Part shown: positions 1 to 9,730 of the stretch, in pieces
How the letters are laid out: each line of letters begins with the position of its first letter
Position numbering within the stretch: the first letter of the stretch is position 1
DNA from: Dictyocoela muelleri
Lineage: Eukaryota > Microsporidia
NCBI GenBank assembly: GCA_016256075.1
Contig: SDVU01000060.1
Coordinates: 1-23,536, forward strand
Direction: 5' to 3'
DNA: 23,536 nt
Translations under genes and position numbers: made by a program
The notes under the pieces: generated by a model
Database searches by the model: none
Seen by the model: the letters and a program-made list of their open reading frames with translations, nothing else
What the model was told of the DNA's origin: nothing

Positions 1-38
1 AAAATTTCCCCTCCATTTTATCATTAACTTTTACTAAA

Positions 39-118
39 TTTTCCCTCCGACCGTATAATTTTCCCTCCGACCGTATAATTTTCCCTCCGACCGTATAATT
101 TTCCCTCCGACCGTATAT
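39..118. repeat. 20-bp minisatellite, 4 copies
   Basis: Four nearly identical head-to-tail copies of a 20-bp unit containing CCCTCCGACCGTATAA. A looser related unit lies at 1-30. No coding potential is seen. Confidence 0.9.
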
Positions 119-434
119 TTAACTTTTGCCGAATTTTGAAGAGCAAACAAATGTCGAATTCGAAATCCGATCTTATTACTTAAATACTTTGATAATGATG
201 ATTCTAATAAAGAAATAAAAAATATTGTTTTTAGAAATATATGTGAAAAATATCAAGATGTTTAATTTTTACGATATATTTCAACAAAATTTGAAGTATT
301 AATAAATTAGTTAAAAGAATTTATTTTATCGCTTTTAATAATAATAATAATTTTCAATATTTCATAATAAAATTTAATTAAAATTATATTTTTTTATTTT
401 TTTACCAAGTTTATTCCCCACTCGTCCATTTGGG
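119..434. other. AT-rich stretch with no recognised gene
   Basis: AT-rich sequence with short stop-broken frames only. I see no gene, RNA or repeat that I can name before the SINE-like tail at about 435. Confidence 0.5.
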
Positions 435-480
435 CGTGTGGCAACGAAGCCGGATGTTGTCAGCATGTAACATATATAAG
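435..480 (+). repeat. SINE-like repeat, 3' tail fragment
   Basis: Contains TTGTCAGCATGTAACATATA, matching the 3' tail shared by the fuller copies at 3075-3250, 3296-3747 and 19993-20446. The rest of the element is missing or too diverged to align. Confidence 0.55.
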
Positions 481-622
481 ATTTAAAAATTCAAAGAATT
501 TAAAATTCAAAGATTTAAAAATTCAAAGATTTTAAAAATTCAAAGATACAAAAATTCAAAGATTTAAAAATTCAAAGATTTAAAAATTCAAAGATTTAAA
601 AATTCAAAGATTTAAAAGTTTA
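478..622. repeat. 16-bp tandem repeat upstream of the MBOAT gene
   Basis: About nine imperfect copies of a unit reading roughly AGATTTAAAAATTCAA run directly into the upstream region of the acyltransferase gene, ending some 50 bases before its ATG. It is variable-number material inside the likely promoter or 5' leader. Confidence 0.85.
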
Positions 623-663
623 ATTAAAAATGATCAAAAATTTAAAATTTAAAATATACACAG

Positions 664-666
664 CCC
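664..666 (+). promoter_or_regulatory. CCC motif just upstream of start codon
   Basis: A CCC block lies 4 bases before the ATG at 671. Short C- or G-triplet motifs immediately upstream of the start codon are described for microsporidian genes, and the same arrangement recurs at 4548 and 18601 here. It supports the chosen start. Confidence 0.6.
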
Positions 667-670
667 TCCG

Positions 671-2125
671 ATGGATAAAGATTCCTTAAGATTTATAATA
701 GCTCTGTTTATGACACTTATTATCAGTCTTTACAATACCATAAACACACATTATCTATCAATTCCAATACTAATAATTGCGTATGGACCTAAAAGCACGT
801 CAATAATTATTTCATTTGCACTTATAAATTACTTCCTGAAATCAAAAAATAAGTATCTAGTTCTGGCAATAAACATGATTTTCAACATTTATTTTAAACT
901 TCATATCCTCAACTCATTTTGTGAAAGTTTAAATGCAGATGCAACTATAATGCTTTTCATCCAGAAATTCTTTTATTTGAATAATATCAACTGTACTTTT
1001 TCAGAATTTTTTTGTTACACCTTTTTCCTTCCATCAATTCTTGCCGGTCCTGTTATTGACTTTGAAACGTTTAAGGTTTCGTATTACAAAAAAATAAAAT
1101 TTTACAAAAAGTATAATTTTTTTCAGAAAAATTTTTATTTTACCGAGAAGGGTGTGTATCACTATAATAATTATGAAATAGGGATAGAAAAAAGTGGGGT
1201 TATCGATAACTATAATGAATTTAAAGATAGTGATCTTAAAGATAATGAATTTAAAGATACTGATCTTTATAATACTGATCTTTATAATAATGATCTCTAT
1301 AATAATGATCTTTATAATAATGATCTTAATAATACTGATCTTAATAATACTGATACTAACAATTATACAATAACAATCCATCCGATCAGTAGAAATCAAA
1401 TAATTCATAAGATTTTTGTCAGTTTTATCTACGCAATTATCTACATCATGATATCATCAATCTTTCCATATTCAGTTTTACTTAAAAAAAGTACATTTAT
1501 CAATAATTTATTTAAGCTGCACGTCATTTGTTTCGGGGTTCGATGTAAATATTATTTTATTTGGAAATTTACTTCCGCGTGCTTTTTGTTGTACGAAATA
1601 AAAGCAACAAATATTTGTCCTGGTGAAATTGAATTTTCTGACAATCTTGGTCAAATAATTAGGAAGTGGAACATTTATACTCATAAATGGCTTAAAATTG
1701 CAATCTACAAACCATTAAATTCTAATAACCCTCTGAAAATGTATAATCCATTTAATATTCCGCCTAAGATGTTTGCAAACATAATGACATTTATATTTTC
1801 GGCTTTGTGGCATGGCATCAATCTTTGCTATTTCCTGATGTTCATATCGATTGGGTTTATGGTATCAATTTTGAAAAACATGAATTTTATCTTGAATTTG
1901 TTGTTATCTGATTTTATAATTGTCAAAAAGATTATCAAAATATGTATTATACAATTTATTATGGCTTATTTTGGAATGCCTTTTTATTTATTAAGTATTG
2001 AAAAAAGTATAATTGTTTATAAGAAACTTTATTTTGTTGGTCACTTTTTTGTGGCTGGACTTATTTTTTTTGGCATTTTTAAAAATTTAATTTCTAATTT
2101 TGGTAATTTCTTAAAAAATAAATAA
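671..2125 (+). CDS. MBOAT-family lysophospholipid acyltransferase (Ale1/LPCAT-like)
   Basis: Multi-pass ER membrane enzyme expected to transfer an acyl group from acyl-CoA to a lysophospholipid in phospholipid remodelling (Lands cycle). The 484-residue protein has about ten hydrophobic segments. Family signatures visible in order: FLPSILAGPVIDF near residue 120 (compare the LAGP block of LPCATs), RCKYYFIWK near 295, the WNIYTHKW block holding the conserved Asn at about N334, and ALWHG with the presumed catalytic His at about H381. Length matches short family members (roughly 480-620). Residues about 177-232, between membrane segments, are a lineage-specific hydrophilic insert of D-L-Y-N-N/T repeats. 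The start is backed by the CCC at 664. AATAAA hexamers overlap the stop codon. The family is clear; the preferred lyso-substrate cannot be read from sequence. Confidence 0.88.
   Translation: MDKDSLRFIIALFMTLIISLYNTINTHYLSIPILIIAYGPKSTSIIISFALINYFLKSKNKYLVLAINMIFNIYFKLHILNSFCESLNADATIMLFIQKFFYLNNINCTFSEFFCYTFFLPSILAGPVIDFETFKVSYYKKIKFYKKYNFFQKNFYFTEKGVYHYNNYEIGIEKSGVIDNYNEFKDSDLKDNEFKDTDLYNTDLYNNDLYNNDLYNNDLNNTDLNNTDTNNYTITIHPISRNQIIHKIFVSFIYAIIYIMISSIFPYSVLLKKSTFINNLFKLHVICFGVRCKYYFIWKFTSACFLLYEIKATNICPGEIEFSDNLGQIIRKWNIYTHKWLKIAIYKPLNSNNPLKMYNPFNIPPKMFANIMTFIFSALWHGINLCYFLMFISIGFMVSILKNMNFILNLLLSDFIIVKKIIKICIIQFIMAYFGMPFYLLSIEKSIIVYKKLYFVGHFFVAGLIFFGIFKNLISNFGNFLKNK
1205..1365 (+). repeat. 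In-frame 15-bp tandem repeat within the acyltransferase gene
   Basis: Roughly ten copies of a GATCTTTATAATAAT-like 15-mer encode an Asp-Leu-Tyr/Asn-Asn-Asn/Thr pentapeptide repeat. Because the period is a multiple of three, copy number can change without breaking the frame. The complementary strand is also open through part of this stretch, which I treat as a by-product of the repeat. Confidence 0.85.
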
Positions 2126-3074
2126 ATAATTTAAATTCTATTTTGGAAAATTTTTAATTTTGTTTTTAAAAATTGTGTTTAATTCTTAATATAGTATTAG
2201 TACATACTGAGATAACGAAAATTATCAACCTGATAGTTTAGTTGTCTATAATTTTTAATTTAAAAATTGGATTTTTGATGTCCAAAATTTTAAAAATACA
2301 TCTAATGTTTGCAGGAGCACATTTGTAGACTACTCCGAATTTTAAATATCTCAACAATGATTATATAATATTAGAATTGTCGTTTTTTAAATTTTTATAT
2401 TTAATACTTCTATTTCTTCGAATGTAATGTTACCAAATACTAAGAAACTTTTTTACAATAATAAATATTAAAAACTTTTTTATAGTAGTAAATATTAAGA
2501 AAAACTTTTTAAGTAATATTCTACGAAGTTAAATCAGTTATACTGAATTTTAAAAATAATATTACATCAACCCGAAAATTAACACTGGATTAATGCATCC
2601 AGTTCCACAAACATCGGTGAACGTCAAAGTTGGTGAAACAAATTTATGATTAGTTAAGATAGGAATTTTAAAAACATAAATCTAAATTTAGTAAGTCTTA
2701 TCATGAAAAAAATATTGTTTCAAAGTAAAGTTAAAAGAAAAAATTAAATAAATTTTATGGGAGCAACATCTTTTAAAAACAATAATTTTTACAAATTTAA
2801 CGATAAGTCCAATAATTACATAAAGTCCATCTTCCTGAGAGAACAACTTGGCCTTCCAATCTCCAGAAAGGTGGCATTGGGCAATATATTATTCAATAGC
2901 TCTTATTATTTGTGAATTTAAAAATGAAATGACTATATCAAGTCATGGTATTTTATTTTTTATTCATGAGTATAATCATGACTTATGTCATTTTTTGATC
3001 AAAATTAAAATTAAATTTTTTAGAATAATAAAAAAAATTATCGAATTTTAAAAAATTTTTATCCACAGGATTAC
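2126..3074. other. Intergenic stretch without a recognisable gene
   Basis: AT-rich, with stops in all frames. AATAAA hexamers at the start (about 2117-2126) probably serve 3'-end formation of the preceding gene. A small hairpin with ACTGGAT/ATCCAGT arms lies near 2585-2605. Nothing else is identified. Confidence 0.5.
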
Positions 3075-3250
3075 GGCATGTATCCTGCTGAGTCATTGAT
3101 AAAACGAAAATCGCGTATAAAGCTGTGCTTCTGGGTAGCTTAGGGAGTGACGTATTATTGGACACAAATAACCAAAGCTCTAAAGACCAAGGTTAGCGAC
3201 AACTCTCCGGGTTGGCAGCTATGTATGTTGTCAACATGTAATATATAATA
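3075..3250 (+). repeat. SINE-like repeat, 5'-truncated copy
   Basis: The 3' part of the family: TATCCTGCTGAGTCATTG at the left, then the AAAACGAAAATCG, GTGACGTAT, CAACTCTCCGGGTTG and GTCAACATGTAATATATAAT blocks, collinear with the reverse complement of 19993-20160. The tRNA-like head is absent. Truncation at the 5' end is typical of retroposed copies. Confidence 0.8.
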
Positions 3251-3295
3251 TGTTTTTTATCTTGATCTTTATAATCTATTTAAAAACAGTTAAAT

Positions 3296-3747
3296 GGGGC
3301 CACATAGCTCAGTGGTTAACATGCTGTAACATTAAAGTATTACGGCTTAAATTATTTAAAGTCATTTTAATAAATAATTGGGAATGAAATTAAGCGGTTA
3401 ATAACTTAAGATTATGGCATTAGTAATAGGCAATTGTTCCAGAGTGGTATAACTGATTAAGACATAATCAAATTTATCATAATTACGCAGAAGGGACTAT
3501 CTTAGGTGTGTGAATGAGTGCGACGACCCTTCTAGGCAAAAATTAGTGACAAAAAAATCTTAAAAATCTATCTAATTGCCCTTATACTACTGTTTCATTG
3601 ATAAAACGAAAATTCTGTTTAATAATCTCTGTTTAAGTTAAGTGTGATGTATAACTTGAAGATTAATAACCAATGCTCTAAAGACTATGGGTGAAGACTA
3701 CACACAAATTTAACAATTGTGGATATTGTCAGCATGTAATATATAAT
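3296..3747 (+). mobile_element. tRNA-headed SINE-like retroposon, full-length copy
   Basis: Begins with a tRNA-like GGGGCCACATAGCTCAGTGG, whose TAGCTCAGTGG is a perfect pol III A box. The following B-box region is decayed. The body and 3' tail (ATTGTCAGCATGTAATATATAA) match the reverse complement of 19993-20446 along its whole length, though diverged. Candidate flanking direct repeats AACAGTTAA (3285-3293) and AATAGTTAA (3748-3756) differ at one of nine bases. No protein is encoded. It sits 46 bases after a truncated copy in the same orientation. Confidence 0.72.
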
Positions 3748-3822
3748 AATAGTTAAGAAAATGTATTCAAATTATATATTTTTCATTATTAAATTTTATA
3801 TAAATGAAGCTGATGATAATTT

Positions 3823-4004
3823 GGTATTACTACTTCCTATTTCAAAAAAATATTAAAGGAGAGCAAATTAGGATATGTTTTGGATATAAAATTAGGTGAT
3901 AAAAACGAATATAAATGTATTTATATCATATAATTTGCACCTACAAACATATTTTAATTTGCTTAACTTTTGATTTCTTTAGGTCATAGGGAGTTAGTAA
4001 TACC
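3823..4004. mobile_element. 182-bp inverted-repeat element (MITE) with GG termini
   Basis: Terminal arms GGTATTACTACTTCCTAT and, inverted, GGTATTACTAACTCCCTAT continue inward through AGCAAATTA..ATATGTTT on both sides, so the element is a near-complete hairpin. The flanking octamers GATAATTT and GATTTTTT agree at six of eight positions, compatible with a decayed 8-bp target duplication. Non-coding; a Merlin-type non-autonomous element is the likeliest class. Confidence 0.65.
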
Positions 4005-4235
4005 GATTTTTTATCAATGATTCAACAGGATACAGTTATCTTATGTTTTTCCTGGTTTTTAAGTTTAACTACTTTTTGTCGAGATGCGGCGCCGAACTCA
4101 TTATACCACCTGGAGAGTCTTACTATAAAAGATTAGACCATGTCTTAATCAACCAAGCACTCCGACTATAACTACTTCAATTATACAGTTTAATATCATT
4201 CCACCGATTATTTAATAAAGAAACTCTCAACAGAT
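4005..4235 (-). repeat. SINE-like repeat, internal fragment on minus strand
   Basis: The reverse complement aligns with the middle of the 19993-20446 copy: ATATTAAACTGT, TGGTCTAAT, GCATCTCGACAAAAAGT, GTATCCTGTTGAATCATTG. Both the tRNA-like head and the 3' tail are missing. The tail side stops at the adjoining inverted-repeat element at 4004. Confidence 0.75.
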
Positions 4236-4547
4236 CTAGTGTTAATTTAATCATTATTCATGAATGTTAAACAAATATCTATCTGATAAAAATACCTGAT
4301 AAGAAATCTGATAATAGATAGTATTTTTTCTGCTACATTCAGTTTATAATGGCCAATACTTTTTAATTACTTATATTACTAATTTATTAATCTTATGATT
4401 TTAATATGATCATTTTTTTAAACAAATAATGATTATGTTGCTGTCACATCACCCATGTGATTAAAAAAAAATTCAAATTTAAAAAAAAATTAAAATAAAA
4501 ATAAAATAAAAATTTTAAAAATTTAAAATAAAAAAAAATCCAATCAA
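4236..4547. other. Upstream region of the importin gene
   Basis: AT-rich, with A-tracts close to the gene (4466-4540). No RNA gene or repeat recognised; presumed promoter and 5' leader. Confidence 0.45.
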
Positions 4548-4551
4548 CCCC
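4548..4551 (+). promoter_or_regulatory. CCCC motif just upstream of start codon
   Basis: CCCC lies 2 bases before the ATG at 4554, in the same position as the motifs at 664 and 18601. It supports that ATG as the start. Confidence 0.6.
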
Positions 4552-4553
4552 TC

Positions 4554-7319
4554 ATGAACCCAAATTTACAGCAAATTTTTCTCGACACAATTGACGTTGA
4601 CGCAAAAAAACGAATATCAGCTGAAAAACAGTTAGAAGCACTTCGGACAGAACCAAAATTCATTCTTAGCCTCCCACAAACATACATGGCAAGTTCAAAT
4701 CCAATAGTAGCCAAAGTCAGCTCCATTTACTACAAAAACAGTGTCATATCAGAATACAACAAGAGCCTCTGCGGAAATAAAAAGCAAATCATTGACAGCA
4801 TTATGAACTACATGCTACAAGACCATAGAAATTTTAACACACACAAAGAAGTTTTGGGGCATATTTTTTCAGTCGAGCATTTCAACGACATTCAAGGGAT
4901 CATTGAATCGATGGTGGTATTTTCAGAAAGTAATGATGAAAACGCGTTCAGGGCAGCGATCACCGCAATGAAAATTTTAATTGAAAAAGATAAAATTAAA
5001 TACCGAAGCGGTGAAACACTCGACGCTGTCTTTGAAAAAATGGGTCCAATAATTCTAAAGAAATTTAAAATTTATTTCGAGCATAAAAAATATGAATTCG
5101 TTAAAATGATCATGATCGTATTCACGTTAGCCCACGAAGGATTTTACATCCCTAAATTTATAACTAACATCGATGTATTTTCCATTATCATTGAAATGAC
5201 AATGAACATTCTCAGAGACTTGACTGATGACATAGAGAATTGGCAAGCTCGTCAATATGCCTCATCTTTTATCTGCAAGGCAACCAATCGATCAATTAAA
5301 TCGTATTACAAAAACAAAATGATGGCTGCCCACCTTCTTGAAAATTCCCGTTTTTCAGAAATTTACGAAATCATGAAATTAATTTTTAATTCGAAAAAAG
5401 ACACGAAAGAAACGATTTACAATGCAGTTGAGTTTGTCTTGCTCCTCGCTAGTGAAGAAAAATATTTCCATCTTATCTTAAACGACATTTTCTTTTTGAT
5501 TTTTGAGGTGATTCTTCCAAGCCATGCGTTTACAAATGAAGAGCAAATTGAATTTGTTGAACAACCCGACGCGTACCTGAAATCTAAATACAATTACTAC
5601 GCCAATGATATTCGTTGTTCAGCAGGAGCTCTCTTTGCCGAAATTATAAATCGAGTCACTGACAAGCCAAATATTTTTTCTGAAATTTACAACAGTCTGT
5701 TTAAAATTTTCATTGAGCATGAGCAACATCTTACGGCAACATCAGCTGTCCAAAAATATGCTGCCCTTTTTTTAATCGTAAACATCACCGATTCGATAAT
5801 TAAATTGAAAAAGGATACCTTAAAGGTTCTAATTACAAATGTTATTTACAAAGACTTAGACTCGCCTTATCCATTTCTCCAGTCACAATGCCTCTACTCC
5901 CTACAATTTTTTGAAGGAAAAATGTTTGAAAACGAATACACCGCGATCGCTTTAGACCGCGTCCTCAGTTTTCTGAATGGTGATTCCGAAGTTTTAAAAG
6001 TCGACGCAGTCCTTACTATCCCTTATTTCATGAATTGCCAGTCAGTCCATCAAACGATAAAACAAAATATCCAGATAGTCATACAAACCTTAATCTTGAT
6101 GAGCAACAAATACGGTCTAGAGTCTTTAACGGACACTCTTGAGTTGATAATTTCTTCATATCCTAATGAAATTTCTTATTTCGCCCCGCAATTAACAGAA
6201 ACACTCTCGAACACAGTCATTACTCAATTACAAAATGCAGATGATCGCCTTGCAACAATTTCAGGATTCTTAAGAACAATCAGTGATCTTGTTCTTTCTC
6301 TCCCCAACCAAAAACAAATTCTTTACGAAATGTACCTTAAAAGTTATCCATCAATTTGCTATATCTTTAAAAATCAATGTGCAGATTTCTACATTGAAGC
6401 TATCGACCTTGTATCAAATTTCATCTACGGCTTTAAACAAATCGATAACACCATGTGGGACCTCTTTCAAATAATTCTGCGTATTGATAAAAATGAAATC
6501 ATAAATGTCTCTGAAGAAATATCATGCCTGATAGACAACTTCGTAACCTTCGGCTCCCAATTATTGACTACCAATCACCTTGACAAAATTTACCAAATAA
6601 TTGAGTATCTCTGCATCCAGGAAGAAGATTACCTTTTTGATGACGACTTTATTTGTGGTTGTAGAATTATCGAGACGATCTTACTGAACATGGGATACGT
6701 AGCTAAAGATCCTCAAAGAATTGAATTTTTCATTTCAATGATAAACTCAAATTACGAACACATCGATACAGAAATATCCACAATCGTCTTTGGTCTTGAA
6801 GTAATCATGAATTGTATAATTATCAATCGAGAAGAATCATTAAAAATATTAATGAAATTAAACCTGATGAATGCAATTACTGATATCTACAAGTTTAAAA
6901 GCAAATTTACTCGAGTTCACGACAAAAAAATATTAATCCTCTACGTCTGTGAAATGATGAAAATTAATAAAGAACAAGCTCAATCACTTTATAAATTAAA
7001 TTATAAACAATTAAATGAAGTTCTAGTCTTTGCAATTAAAACTCTTCCATCAGCAATTGAAAATCGCGAGAAACTGAAGAGACAAGAAAATGAAGAAGCA
7101 AGTTCAATTCAAAATGATTCGATTGAGGATTATGATGATTATCAAGAAACGGATGATCTTGAAGAAGATTTGTCTTTTGAGACACCTCTTGATAATTTTA
7201 ATGTTTATGGTTATTGCAAGGAAATGTTCACGAATATTCAAAATGAAAGTGTTGGTTATGAAATGGTGATGATTATGAGTGACACTGATAAACAGGAATT
7301 AGCGAAGTTATTAAGTTAA
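4554..7319 (+). CDS. Importin-beta family karyopherin, importin-7/8 (Sxm1/Nmd5)-like
   Basis: Nuclear transport receptor: a HEAT-repeat solenoid that binds cargo in the cytoplasm, crosses the pore and releases it on RanGTP. Family cargoes include ribosomal and other basic proteins. The 921-residue product starts with an importin-beta N-terminal domain (about 20-100; AEKQLEAL, then VAKVSSIYYKN). Around residue 439 the YPFLQSQCLYSLQFFEGKMF stretch matches the importin-7 block with LRARACWVLHYF. The C-terminus has the family's acidic segment (about 857-873, EDYDDYQETDDLEEDL), then FETPLDNFN and a closing helix. Length is near yeast Sxm1 and below importin-7 (about 1,040), in keeping with microsporidian shortening. 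The frame is uninterrupted. Other beta-karyopherins are possible, but the C-terminal acidic-TPLD pattern favours importin-7/8. Confidence 0.88.
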   Translation: MNPNLQQIFLDTIDVDAKKRISAEKQLEALRTEPKFILSLPQTYMASSNPIVAKVSSIYYKNSVISEYNKSLCGNKKQIIDSIMNYMLQDHRNFNTHKEVLGHIFSVEHFNDIQGIIESMVVFSESNDENAFRAAITAMKILIEKDKIKYRSGETLDAVFEKMGPIILKKFKIYFEHKKYEFVKMIMIVFTLAHEGFYIPKFITNIDVFSIIIEMTMNILRDLTDDIENWQARQYASSFICKATNRSIKSYYKNKMMAAHLLENSRFSEIYEIMKLIFNSKKDTKETIYNAVEFVLLLASEEKYFHLILNDIFFLIFEVILPSHAFTNEEQIEFVEQPDAYLKSKYNYYANDIRCSAGALFAEIINRVTDKPNIFSEIYNSLFKIFIEHEQHLTATSAVQKYAALFLIVNITDSIIKLKKDTLKVLITNVIYKDLDSPYPFLQSQCLYSLQFFEGKMFENEYTAIALDRVLSFLNGDSEVLKVDAVLTIPYFMNCQSVHQTIKQNIQIVIQTLILMSNKYGLESLTDTLELIISSYPNEISYFAPQLTETLSNTVITQLQNADDRLATISGFLRTISDLVLSLPNQKQILYEMYLKSYPSICYIFKNQCADFYIEAIDLVSNFIYGFKQIDNTMWDLFQIILRIDKNEIINVSEEISCLIDNFVTFGSQLLTTNHLDKIYQIIEYLCIQEEDYLFDDDFICGCRIIETILLNMGYVAKDPQRIEFFISMINSNYEHIDTEISTIVFGLEVIMNCIIINREESLKILMKLNLMNAITDIYKFKSKFTRVHDKKILILYVCEMMKINKEQAQSLYKLNYKQLNEVLVFAIKTLPSAIENREKLKRQENEEASSIQNDSIEDYDDYQETDDLEEDLSFETPLDNFNVYGYCKEMFTNIQNESVGYEMVMIMSDTDKQELAKLLS

Positions 7320-7324
7320 ATAAA
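7319..7324 (+). terminator. AATAAA overlapping the stop codon
   Basis: A canonical polyadenylation hexamer begins on the last base of the TAA stop of the importin gene. Such compact 3' ends are common in microsporidia. Confidence 0.5.
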
Positions 7325-7448
7325 GTTTTTAAGAGTTACTTAATATTTAATATCTATTAATAGTATTATTAATATTTAATATCTATTGAGAGTATTTTAA
7401 TATTACTAAAAGGGATAAACGTTTTTCTGGATTTTTAAAAAGGTGTTT

Positions 7449-7560
7449 ATACATTTAATTATAAATTTTTAAAACATTTAATTATAAATTTTTAAAACAT
7501 TTAATTATAAATTTTTAAAACAATTAATATAAATTTTTAAAACATTTAATTATAAATTTT
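7449..7560. repeat. 23-bp minisatellite, about 5 copies
   Basis: Imperfect head-to-tail copies of a unit reading ATTTAATTATAAATTTTTAA with a short A-rich join. The array ends exactly where the next inverted-repeat element begins. Confidence 0.85.
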
Positions 7561-7804
7561 TGCACTAGGTTTTTACACAGGGTTCCAGTAGACATCCATA
7601 GAACTGAGCTTATAAAATAATAAAAACATATCTGAGTTTCACATAAAAAGTTATTATAGGTGTGGTAATTGAATATTGTTAAATCTTGATATTGAATTGT
7701 CCCACCTATAGTAACTTTTTATGTGAAACTCATATATGTTTTTATTATTTTATAAGCTCAGTTCTATGGATGTCTACATGAAGCCTGTGTAAAAACCTGG
7801 TGCA
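7561..7804. mobile_element. 244-bp near-palindromic MITE
   Basis: Arms of about 105 bases, nearly identical when inverted: TGCACTAGGTTTTTACACAG on the left and TGCACCAGGTTTTTACACAG on the inverted right, continuing through ACATCCATAGAACTGAGC and TTTCACATAAAAAGTTA. AAATTTT flanks both sides (7554-7560, 7805-7811) and may be a 7-bp target duplication, though it is low complexity. The termini do not begin with GG, so this is a different family from most elements here. Non-coding. Confidence 0.82.
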
Positions 7805-7989
7805 AAATTTTCATCTCAAAATATTAAATTTATTATTTAAATAAATATGGGTTTATGGCCAAATGGTAATCTGAAAATAGATTATTATTATTATTTTGGG
7901 AGTTAGAACCCCGCTATGAACAAAAATTTATAAAATTACATAAAAAATAATTAAAATTTAATAAAAATCAATATATATAGGGTTTCCCT

Positions 7990-8292
7990 ATCAATATAAT
8001 AATTGTTGCAATCAATTTAATAATTGTTGCAATCAATTTTATAATCGTTGCAATCAATATAATAATCGTTGCAATCAATATAATAATTGTTGCAATCAAT
8101 TTAGTAATCGTTGCAATCAATTTAATAATCGTTGCAATCAATATAATAATCGTTGCAATCAATTTAATAATCGTACAATCAATATAATAATTATTGCAAT
8201 CAATATAATAATTGTTGCAATCAATTTAATAATCGTTGCAATCAATTTAATAATCGTTGCAATCAATAAAATAATTGTTGCAATCAATTTAA
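7990..8292. repeat. 21-bp minisatellite, left arm of foldback A
   Basis: About 14 copies of a 21-bp unit centred on TTGCAATCAATTTAATAAT, with ATAT/TTTA variants. One unit is shortened near 8173. Confidence 0.9.
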
Positions 8293-8624
8293 TAACCGAT
8301 CAACAAATTTGATAACGCCTTAATAAAAATATTAAGACAAAAGGAATTATTTCTTTAATCAATATTATGTTTTAATTTCGAATGAATTAACCACTTTTGT
8401 ATATTCCTGACCAACATATATTATAATTCATGCGCCAATATGATTTTTATAATCAGATATAGTTTCTATTTTAAAAATCATATTGGCGCATGAATTATAA
8501 TATATGTTGGTCAGGAATATACAAAAAGTGGTTGATTCATTCGAAATTAAAACATAATATTGATTAAAGAAATAATTCCTTTGGTCTTAATATTTTTATT
8601 AAGGCGTTATCAAATTTGTTGATC

Positions 8625-8890
8625 GGTTATTAAATTGATTGCAACAATTATTTTATTTATTGCAACGATTATTAAATTGATTGCAACGATTATTAAATTG
8701 ATTGAAACAATTATTATATTGATTGCAACGATTATTAAATTGATTGCAACGATTATTAAATTGATTGTAACAATTATTATATTGATTGCAACAATTATTA
8801 AATTGATTGCAACGATTATTAAATTGATTCAATAATTATTATAGTGATTGCAACGATTATTAAATTGATTGCAACGATTATTATATTGAT
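8625..8890. repeat. 21-bp minisatellite, right arm of foldback A
   Basis: About 12-13 copies of the reverse complement of the left-arm unit (ATTATTAAATTGATTGCAA). Variant order differs from the left arm, so the arms have changed independently in copy number. Confidence 0.9.
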
Positions 8891-8908
8891 AGGGAAACTC
8901 TATATATA

Positions 8909-9722
8909 TATATATATGAAAATATCAATATATAAGTTAAAAATAATAAAAGATCTCGCAGTGAGCATAGTTCCCCCTCGCTGCGCAAGTAACATATATG
9001 CCTGCTTATAAACTAATTATAAATAGAAAAATCAAAACTTAGGCTACAGAATGATATAAAACCCGCCGAATTATTTTACATTTCCCCGAAATAATTAAAA
9101 AAACAATCATAGTAATTGTATTTTATATGATTTAAGAGAAAATCTCATTTAAAAAAAGTGCCGCCGGAGGTTTTTTTTTCTTTTTTTCAGGGGTTTTTAA
9201 AGAAAACGACGATAAATAATTATATAATAATTATATAATAATTATACACGTTCTTGGAATTTTTTCTATAAATTATATAAACATGTTCAATAAATTTTAT
9301 AATTATTGGTCCGCAAACAATATAATATTAAGTAGTCTACTTTATACTAATATTACCTGCGAAGCTTACCATCGATATTTAAATAGTCTTAGTTCAAAAT
9401 TAGCCGATATATTTTATCATTAAAAAACCAAAAAAGACTAATTAAGTAATAATAAAAATAATTTTTTAAAAGTGAGAAAAAATATCGAGTGTACATTTAA
9501 TACTTTAAGAATCGGGATTAAAAATTTTGAATTTTATAACCACATAGTTTTTTTTGACATTTTTAAATATTCTGATATTTCTAATTCATAAAAACATTTT
9601 TTAAAGCAATCTATTTTTCAGAAATTTTAATTTTAATTTTAATTTTTTGTTTTTAAAAAAATGTCAGATAAAAATTAAAATAAACACACTCTAGTTTTTT
9701 CCTTTTTTATAAATATTTTATA
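8909..9722. other. Stretch with no recognised gene
   Basis: AT-rich unique sequence with a few GC-richer patches (about 8950-8990 and 9160-9175). No usable reading frame, RNA gene or repeat is identified beyond short AATTATATAAT tandem runs near 9215-9245. Confidence 0.5.
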
Positions 9723-9730
9723 TTGTTATC

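Larger units (their letters stand above)
7980..8900. mobile_element. Foldback element A (921 bp) with minisatellite arms
   Basis: A giant inverted repeat. Outer ends GGGTTTCCCTATC and inverted GAGTTTCCCTATC are followed on each side by a 21-bp minisatellite, then about 165 bases of unique inner arm (GATCGGTTATT, CATGCGCCAATATGA and more), meeting at a short loop near 8450-8473. TATATATA flanks both ends (7972-7979 and 8901-8908): consistent with an 8-bp target duplication, but weak because it is simple sequence. Apparent small reading frames encoding I-A-T-I-I-K-L repeats on either strand are by-products of the 21-bp unit. Confidence 0.85.

Noticed and set aside
1034-1408. Minus-strand open frame of 124 codons rich in Ile and Lys
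   Set aside because: It is the complement of the in-frame repeat in the acyltransferase gene. Composition is artefactual and there is no start motif.
2848-3165. Two short overlapping frames on opposite strands
   Set aside because: No recognisable motif or start signal. Part of the sequence belongs to the SINE-like repeat at 3075-3250.
7990-8292. CRISPR-like array of 21-bp repeats
   Set aside because: Units are directly adjacent without unique spacers and the setting is eukaryotic. It is a minisatellite.
7968-8835. Small frames on both strands encoding I-A-T-I-I-K-L repeats
   Set aside because: They are translations of the 21-bp minisatellite in the arms of foldback element A, and exist only because 21 is divisible by three.
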